Source of the DNA: Cytobacillus depressus | GTDB taxonomy: Bacteria > Bacillota > Bacilli > Bacillales > Cytobacillaceae | Length of the DNA: 51,802 nucleotides | Direction: 5' to 3' | Assembly: GCF_008923245.1 (NCBI RefSeq) | Contig: NZ_WBOS01000024.1 | Span: 1 to 51,802 of the forward strand | Part shown: positions 50,594 to 51,802 of the stretch, one piece after another | How positions within the stretch are numbered: position 1 is the first letter of the stretch | Layout of the letters: each line of letters starts with the position of its first letter | The notes under the pieces: generated by a model | What the model was told of the DNA's origin: nothing | The model's input: only the letters and a program-made list of their open reading frames with translations | Database searches by the model: none | Program-made: the position numbers and the translations under genes

Positions 50594-51696
50594 TTATAAG
50601 ACCCCCTATTAATTTTTTTATATAGGAGCAATACGTGTATCCCTTTGATTCAAGTATAGCATTAAAGATATAATCTTGAAAGGTCTGGAGTTTATATGGA
50701 TCCCAACCTCCCAATAATGGAAGATGAAAACAAAATACATAAGGCCCTGCTTTAAATAGGAAGTAGCATGTCTTTTTTTCAAGTGAATAGTACAGTTTCT
50801 CGTTATTTTCGTGATCATGGTAAGTTTGTACAACATAGGAAGTAAGGTCGTCTAATGAAAAGTTATCGGGTGTAGCTATTCCATCATATTCTTTACAAAT
50901 CATTTGATCGCTGATTCTTTCATATACAGTGAGTGCATTTGAATCCATAATGGCTCCTGCAGATTCCTGTTGATATTTAGTTCGAGTCGTCAAAATATTA
51001 AATCCACACATTTGTGAACGCAATATGGCTAGAAAGCTTCGCCAATTAGTTATTTGCCCTTTATGAAATAAGCTAACCAATTCAAGAGACTTTTCATAAT
51101 AATCTCCGTAAACATTCACATACTCAAGACTTTGTTCAATTTCTGGACGAATGTTTAGATATTGAAGGCTTTCTTTAAATAATGAAGAAAGATATGCAGC
51201 AATATTTGATACCACTTCAGTACCTATTGAACATCTTTCGAAATATACTCCTTTTTGCTCAGCATCATAAAGAAAATACCAAACATAAGGATCAATATCA
51301 TTTAATAATTGACCATTCACACATTCGTTAATAAAGTCGAACATAGAATCGGGTTCTTTTCCATGTTCGTGAATAAATGCCTTTAAAGCCTTCAGGATTT
51401 GATACCGAACTTGTTGGAAATATGTATCGAGAACTTGATCATAAACATATACAATCAACCGCTTTTTTTCATAATATGCCCGCAAAAATTCAAGGTGAGT
51501 GACAGATTTCCTTTCATCAACTACAATTGTACCTCCTTTATTTGCAATGAATAAAAGAAAAATATCACTTTTCGAAACATATTCTAAACACGTCTGAATG
51601 GAATCTTCATGAATGTATCTCATCGAATCTTCAAATCGTATAGGTTCATGCCCCATCCTTTTGATTTCTTCAAATGCAGAGTTTCTTATTGAAGGC
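50586..51696 (-). CDS. DUF4062 domain protein, 5' end cut by intron
   Basis: The visible 369 codons encode a protein whose first 110 residues match the DUF4062 domain: SIRNSAFEEIKRMGHEPIRF, SDIFLLFIANKGGTIV and SVTHLEFLRAYYEKKRLIVY. DUF4062 is a TIR/nucleoside-deoxyribosyltransferase-like Rossmann fold found as sensor or effector in conflict proteins. The remaining 260 residues are unassigned and helical, without a recognisable effector. The frame is open to TTG 51737, but those extra codons are group II intron sequence (from 51697), so the true start lies beyond the intron, probably 10-15 codons earlier. The gene is therefore interrupted. It is followed by the overlapping 51-codon gene. Confidence 0.75.
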
Positions 51697-51798
51697 GTGC
51701 CCAGCAAGCCGTTAATTGCTAGTTGGTGAAAGTCCAACCTGAGTAAGTGCCAAGACGCTCAGTAACTGACAGGCAACTGGTGGAGAAATCCTAAGGTT
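51682..51798. repeat. 117-bp terminal inverted copy of 1-117
   Basis: Reverse complement of 1-117 without mismatch. Its first 15 nt (51682-51696) are flanking target, the rest intron. Confidence 0.95.
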
Positions 51799-51802
51799 GA
51801 AG
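51697..51802 (+). mobile_element. Group II intron 5' fragment (rightward)
   Basis: Begins GTGCCCAGCAAGCC and runs to the window end; contains TTGGTGAAAGTCCAACC and CCAAGACG, domain I-type sequence. It is inserted antisense to the DUF4062 gene, so splicing of the DUF4062 mRNA could not remove it. The rest of the intron lies outside the window. Confidence 0.65.

Overview
The window looks like chromosomal DNA of a low-GC Gram-positive spore-former of the Bacillaceae. It has AT-rich codon use, strong AGGAGG-type ribosome binding sites, many TTG/GTG starts, a dltXABCD operon, a Fur-controlled efeUOB operon, a DltC of the usual Bacillus length and BrnQ. The species cannot be named from the sequence. 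The two ends carry the same 117-bp sequence in inverted orientation (1-117 and 51682-51798). It resembles the 5' end of a group II intron, so the window is probably a whole assembly contig broken at a multicopy intron.

Layout. 1-5.8 kb: intron fragment, MFS transporter, AhpD-like protein, gene remnants, and a secreted subtilase that looks GC-richer than its surroundings. 6.2-10.3 kb: efeUOB (ferrous iron uptake), read leftwards from a promoter with an overlapping Fur box. 10.9-12.3 kb: small membrane protein and a DUF1569 protein. 12.7-17.0 kb: complete dltXABCD operon (teichoic acid D-alanylation), then an IS3-type transposase remnant. 17.3-24 kb: accessory single genes (methyltransferase, DJ-1/PfpI protein, broken lipoprotein, glycine-zipper protein, HEAT protein, P-loop kinase, frameshifted GNAT, DoxX-like protein). 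24.5-27 kb: a membrane PrsW-protease/polymorphic-toxin fusion followed by a HEAT-like candidate immunity gene. 27-35.3 kb: more small accessory genes, including a TetR regulator with an ABM monooxygenase and FMN reductase operon, and an ArsR regulator with a VOC protein. 35.8-36.8 kb: a stand-alone FtsZ paralogue lacking the C-terminal tail. 37.3-43.3 kb: a duplicated and partly decayed block of cytosine-deaminase-like amidohydrolases, an MFS exporter, ankyrin fragments and a tandem DUF4822 lipoprotein. 43.4-47.4 kb: a two-component system with a tiny coupled leader ORF, then BrnQ. 48-51.7 kb: tyrosine recombinase, GNAT, and a DUF4062 gene overlapping a 51-codon gene, its 5' end cut by the intron.

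Genome state. Many genes here are broken by a single stop or a 1-nt shift (lipoprotein at 19363, GNAT at 22525, ORF at 28031, small membrane protein at 35527, ankyrin gene at 40018). Intergenic gaps are filled with a dispersed palindromic repeat whose arm sequences differ between copies while often staying self-complementary. This is a fluid accessory region between two core operons (dlt and efe).

Most notable: the intron-interrupted DUF4062/small-ORF pair, the PrsW-toxin/immunity pair, the tail-less FtsZ, the repeat family with co-varying arms, and an apparently leaderless ArsR gene whose promoter is occupied by paired operators.
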